38,750 bases of DNA, taken from assembly GCA_022579005.1 (NCBI GenBank), contig MU401675.1, positions 1-38,750 of the forward strand, in the 5' to 3' direction. Origin of the DNA: Poronia punctata. Lineage: Eukaryota; Ascomycota; Sordariomycetes; Xylariales; Xylariaceae. This document shows positions 34,236 to 38,750 of the stretch, in pieces. The translations under genes and the position numbers were made by a program. Below the pieces are notes generated by a model. It saw only the letters and a program-made list of their open reading frames with translations. It had not been told where the DNA came from and searched no databases. Numbering within the stretch: the stretch's first letter is position 1; every line of letters begins with the position of its first letter.

Positions 34236-37200
34236 ATGTTCGACGATCACACACTCGCGGCCGTCGCCGCCATCGTTAAAGACCTAGCTACAGGAAAAGA
34301 ACCTTGCTCTATTACCAACACGAATATATTGTTGCCAGGGCGCGATGACATAGCCAAAAAGGAACTTGAACACGAGCTATCGGCGCTTATCGTCCGTGTT
34401 CAGCAGCTCGAAGTGAGAGCCAATGCACCCAATGCTCCAAATTATCCAGATACCCCCAGCGAAACCGTCGAGTCTCCGTTCGAAGATGATATGACAACAA
34501 GAAGATCAGGCCGCAAATTCCCCACTCTCCCTTCCAAGCGAAATGGTGTACCTGATGACCGAATCGTCAAGGCTATTCCTCTCACCGACGAAGCACTCGA
34601 AGGACTCCAGGAGCATATCAACGACCAATCTAAGTTGCTTGACAATCAGCGCCAGGAACTGACAAACGTCAATGCCCAACTGGTGGAGCAGAGAAGATTG
34701 CAAGAAAGGGCCCTTCAAATGATCGAGATGGAGCGAGTCGCAACCCTGGAACGTGAGCTGTGGAAGCACCAAAAAGCCAATGAAGCCTTTCAGAAAGCCC
34801 TGCGTGAGATTGGTGAAATCGTAACTGCCGTCGCACGTGGTGACCTCAGCAAAAAAGTCCGTATGAATACGGTTGAAATGGACCCTGAAATCACTACTTT
34901 CAAGAGGACTATCAATACTATGATGGACCAACTTCAAGTGTTTGCTAGCGAAGTATCCAGGGTAGCGCGTGAGGTCGGAACAGACGGAATACTCGGTGGC
35001 CAAGCCAAGATCGAGGGTGTAGATGGGACGTGGAAAGAGCTTACGGACAACGGTAGGGCCATCCGGACCAAAGTAGACGGAATGTATGGTTTTGCTAACT
35101 TTCGAAATAGTGAACGTTATGGCGCAAAATCTCACCGATCAAGGTGGGTGTTCTCTTCCCCTTCCGATTCTCAGAGCGGCATACTGACTTATTCAATCTA
35201 GTGCGCGAAATTGCTTCGGTAACGACAGCCGTCGCTCATGGTGATTTAACAAAGAAGATTGAGCGTCCAGCCAAAGGCGAGATCCTCCAGCTTCAACAGA
35301 CGATCAATACCATGGTGGGACAGCTACGCACCTTTGCATCGGAAGTAACGCGGGTCGCTCGAGACGTCGGCACGGAAGGCATGCTTGGTGGACAGGCCGA
35401 TGTCATGGGGGTTCAGGGCATGTGGAATGAATTAACCGTCAACGTGAACGCCATGGCGAACAACCTCACTACGCAAGTGCGCGATATTGCTAAGGTCACC
35501 ACGGCCGTAGCTAAAGGTGACCTGACACAGAAGGTTCAAGCCGAGTGCAAGGGCGAGATCTTTGAGCTCAAATCGACTATCAACTCCATGGTGGAACAAC
35601 TCCAGCAGTTCGCTCGGGAGGTCAGCAAGATAGCCCGAGAGGTGGGTACCGAAGGCCGCCTCGGCGGACAAGCTACCGTGAATGACGTCCAAGGAACATG
35701 GCGAGACCTGACCGACAACGTCAACGGCATGGCCATGAACTTGACCACTCAAGTGCGAGAAATATCAAGGGTTACTGCTGCTGTGGCTCGCGGCGACCTT
35801 ACGAAGAAAATTGGGGTCGAAGTGAGGGGTGAGATCTTGGAACTGAAGCTCACTATCAATTCCATGGTGGATCGCCTCGGGACGTTCGCTTTCGAAGTGA
35901 GCAAAGTCGCGAGAGAAGTCGGCACAGACGGAACACTGGGAGGTCAGGCCCGGGTTGACGGAGTCGAGGGCAAATGGCGAGATCTCACAGAAAATGTCAA
36001 CACGATGGCCTTGAATTTGACGTCGCAGGTACGAAGCATATCGACGGTTACCCAAGCTATCGCCGATGGCAACATGAGCCAAAAGATCGATGTCCAAGCC
36101 AAGGGCGAGATACTAGTTCTCAAAGAGACGATAAACAATATGGTGGACCGCCTCTCGGTATTTTGTAACGAAGTGCAACGTGTTGCCAGGGACGTCGGTG
36201 TCGACGGCAAGATGGGTGGCCAGGCCGATGTTGGCGGTTTAAAGGGTCGGTGGAAGGAAATCACGGCAGATGTCAACACTATGGCAACTAACCTGGTTAG
36301 TTCGAGCCCTCCCCACCCCCTCCCTTCTCCCAACCTCGACACATGAATGAATGATCTACGCGGGTGCTTTCTTTTGCTGCAATCGGATATGGCTCGCTGA
36401 CTACGGCATGCAGACAACACAAGTGCGCGCCTTTGGTGATATAACCAATGCGGCGACGGACGGCAATTTCACGAAGCTCGTAGATGTGGAAGCTTCAGGA
36501 GAGATGGATGAACTCAAACGAAAGATCAACCAGATGGTCTACAACTTGCGTGATAGTATTCAGAGAAACACACAAGCACGAGAGGCGGCCGAGCAAGCCA
36601 ACAAGACCAAATCCGAGTTCCTGGCAAACATGTCGCACGAGATACGTACGCCGATGAACGGCATTATCGGGATGACACAGTTGACGCTCGATACCGATCT
36701 GACGCAGTACCAACGAGAGATGCTCAATATTGTGAACCAGCTTGCCAACAGCCTTCTCACCATCATTGACGACATTCTAGATTTGTCCAAGATCGAGGCT
36801 CGCAGGATGGTTATAGAGGAAATTCCGTATACATTGCGGGGAACTGTGTTTGGCGCTTTGAAGACGCTCGCCGTCAAGGCCAACGAAAAGAATCTGGACC
36901 TCACGTACCGGGTCGATAGTTCCGTCCCGGATTACGTGGTTGGAGACTCGTTCCGTCTGCGGCAAATCATCCTCAACCTGGTGGGCAACGCCATCAAGTT
37001 CACGGAACACGGCGAGGTCAGCTTGACTATTTCGGAATCGAAAGAGCCTAAACCAAAGACGCGGAACGAGTACGCCATCGAGTTTGTCGTGTCGGACACT
37101 GGTATCGGTATACCGCAAGACAAGCTGGATCTGATCTTCGACACTTTCCAGCAGGCCGATGGTTCGATGACGCGCAAATTCGGTGGCACCGGACTTGGCT

Positions 37201-38404
37201 TATCCATTTCGAAGCGATTGGTCACACTTATGGGTGGTGATCTGTGGGTCAAGAGCGAGTTTGGCAAAGGCAGCTCGTTCTACTTCACCTGCGTGGTGAA
37301 GCTGGCTGGCGGTGGGCTTTCGGGCATTGAGAAGATGCTCAAACCATACAATGGCCACCAGGTGCTCTTCATCGACAAGGGCCTGTCTGGCTATGGGAAA
37401 CAAATCGCCGCCATGTTGCACAGGCTGGGTCTCGTGCCGGTGGTTGTGACGGAGGAGACAAGCCCGGCGCTAGTAACATTAGGTTCCGACAATCCGCCGT
37501 ACGATGTTATCATTGTCGATTCTATTGAGACGGCCCGGTCGTTACGTTCTATTGAGGATTTCAAGTACCTGCCCATTGTCTTGCTGGCGCCGGTTGTCCA
37601 CATCACGTTGAAGTCCTGTCTGGACCTGGGCATCACATCCTACATGACGACGCCTTGTGAACCGATCGACCTCGGAAATGGCATGGTTCCGGCGCTCGAG
37701 AACAGGGCCACCCCTTCGTTTGCCGATAACACGAGGTCGTTCGAGATCCTGCTTGCCGAGGACAACCGCGTCAACCAACGGCTAGCCGTCAAGATCTTGG
37801 AAAAATACCACCACGTCGTGACTGTGGTTGGCAACGGGTTGGAGGCGGTCGAAGCCATCCAAAGGAAGAAGTTTGATGTTATTCTCATGGATGTGCAGAT
37901 GCCCATCATGGTATAGTCCCCCCGAGATAGGCCTGTCTAGGTGATAAGAGGCAGAAAGATGGTGATGGCTAACTATAAGAACAGGGTGGATTCGAAGCTA
38001 CTGGAAAGATTCGCGAGTACGAACGAAAGGTGGGAGCACAACGCACGCCCATCATTGCCCTTACGGCACATGCCATGATGGGTGACCGGGAGCGATGTAT
38101 CCAGGCCCAGATGGACGAATATCTTTCGAAACCGTTGCAACAAAACCATCTGATCCAGACCATTCTCAAGTGCGCCACCCTGGGTGGTGCGTTGCTCGAG
38201 AAGAACAGAGAGAGAGAACTCGCACGCCATGGCGACAACAAGACCAACGGCGACGGCAAGTCTGCTCTCATTTCGAGACCCCAACTCGAAGCTCGGGCGG
38301 TGACAAGCAGCGTGCCAGGGGCCCCCAGCCCGTCCCTAGTTACTGCGAACCAGACTGACCCGCTACAAAGGGCATGTTCAACCCTCTCCGAACCGTCCCG
38401 TTGA
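34236..38404 (+). CDS. nik1: Group III hybrid histidine kinase (Os-1/Nik1 type)
   Basis: Soluble osmosensing hybrid kinase feeding the HOG MAP-kinase cascade, and the known site of action for phenylpyrrole and dicarboximide fungicides (family knowledge). Exons 34236-35052, 35111-35143, 35202-36295, 36414-37910 and 37985-38404 give 1286 residues; introns are 58, 58, 118 and 74 nt, all GT..AG. Exon 2 is only 33 nt. The start [17 protein letters not shown] matches the family. Six HAMP cores follow, with the Gly of the conserved GD/GN pair at residues 202, 297, 389, 481, 573 and 665. The H-box is [18 protein letters not shown] with the phospho-accepting His723. N, G1, F and G2 boxes are present ([36 protein letters not shown]). 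The receiver domain has [11 protein letters not shown] and phospho-acceptor Asp1141 (LMDVQMP), with LTAHAMMG and the conserved Lys in YLSKPL encoded by exon 5. No membrane segment is seen. All key residues are intact, so the gene appears functional. Confidence 0.97.
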
Positions 38405-38678
38405 AGCAACTAATTCGAGTTGTTGATTAGCTCGTTCTGAGAGCTAACAGCATCAATTGATCCTGTCGGCGGAGTCATTTGAATCGGCTGCTGTTAGTGA
38501 CATGCACTTGCAGCCCATAGCCCAAGGCCTGCCACGTCGATGCCCCATGCTAGCTAGCATCTCACATCTCACATCTCACAGCGTTTTCCGGAAGAGATGT
38601 ATCTTGGTGGAAAGAACAGCTTTGGGAGTTCCACTGTGTGGGTATAGGCAGTGGCTGTATGACACCATGCCTACTTCG

Positions 38679-38680
<2 letters not shown>
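38405..38680. other. 3' flank of the histidine kinase
   Basis: Downstream region with no gene. It holds a perfect triple CATCTCA repeat at 38559-38579. The natural 3' end of the kinase transcript is expected here, but I cannot mark a clear poly(A) signal. Confidence 0.6.
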
Positions 38681-38722
<42 letters not shown>

Positions 38723-38750
38723 CGGGGGGGGGGGGGGGGGGGGGGCGGGG
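38681..38750. other. Terminal poly-G run, probable artefact
   Basis: The last 70 bases are G except C at 38723 and 38746. Such a run at a sequence end is typical of no-signal base calls or a bad contig end, not of fungal telomeres (TTAGGG). Confidence 0.85.

Noticed and set aside
1..38750. CRISPR array, prophage or bacterial operon
   Set aside because: The repeats present are simple tandem repeats without spacers, and all the supported genes are eukaryotic with introns.

Overview
The window looks like chromosomal DNA of a filamentous ascomycete (Pezizomycotina, most likely Sordariomycetes). The evidence is short introns (53-146 nt) with GT..AG ends and mostly CTAAC-type branch sites, a group III HAMP-repeat histidine kinase (the Os-1/Nik1 type), a DUF7053-like gene, and a long AT-only block that looks like the product of repeat-induced point mutation (RIP). 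The order or genus cannot be fixed from sequence alone. No rRNA, tRNA, CRISPR array, intact transposon or secondary-metabolite cluster was recognised.

Layout. 1-5040 is an extremely AT-rich, gene-free block that ends sharply near 5041. 5041-8788 is ordinary-composition intergenic DNA with no gene I can support. Five genes follow. (1) Mediator subunit Med14/Rgr1, + strand, 8789-12404, 2 exons, 1183 aa. (2) A small DUF7053-like gene, + strand, about 13556-14361, 3 exons, about 188 aa; it is hidden because its exons are short. (3) A BAR-PH-ArfGAP-ankyrin protein (Csx2/centaurin type), - strand, 19179-15495, 6 exons, 1100 aa, with a predicted N-myristoylation start. (4) A Munc13/Unc13-type protein (MHD1-C2-MHD2), + strand, 21280-25551, 3 exons, 1380 aa. 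(5) A group III hybrid histidine kinase, + strand, 34236-38404, 5 exons, 1286 aa, with six HAMP cores. 25552-34235 is an 8.7 kb stretch without a supportable gene; it holds small repeats, an over-represented octamer and one possible decayed gene. The last 70 bases are almost pure G and look like a sequencing or assembly artefact at a contig end.

How the genes relate. The ArfGAP and the Munc13-like gene are divergently transcribed from a shared 2.1 kb region, and both act in vesicle traffic at membranes, so co-regulation is possible but not shown. Med14 (transcription) and the histidine kinase (upstream of the HOG MAP-kinase cascade) are unrelated housekeeping or signalling genes. I found no convincing new multi-gene system. 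The most useful results are the exon structures rebuilt by hand, the CpT-sparing signature of the AT block, a 14-unit pentanucleotide array varying at one base only, and the intergenic octamer TACTCGTA.
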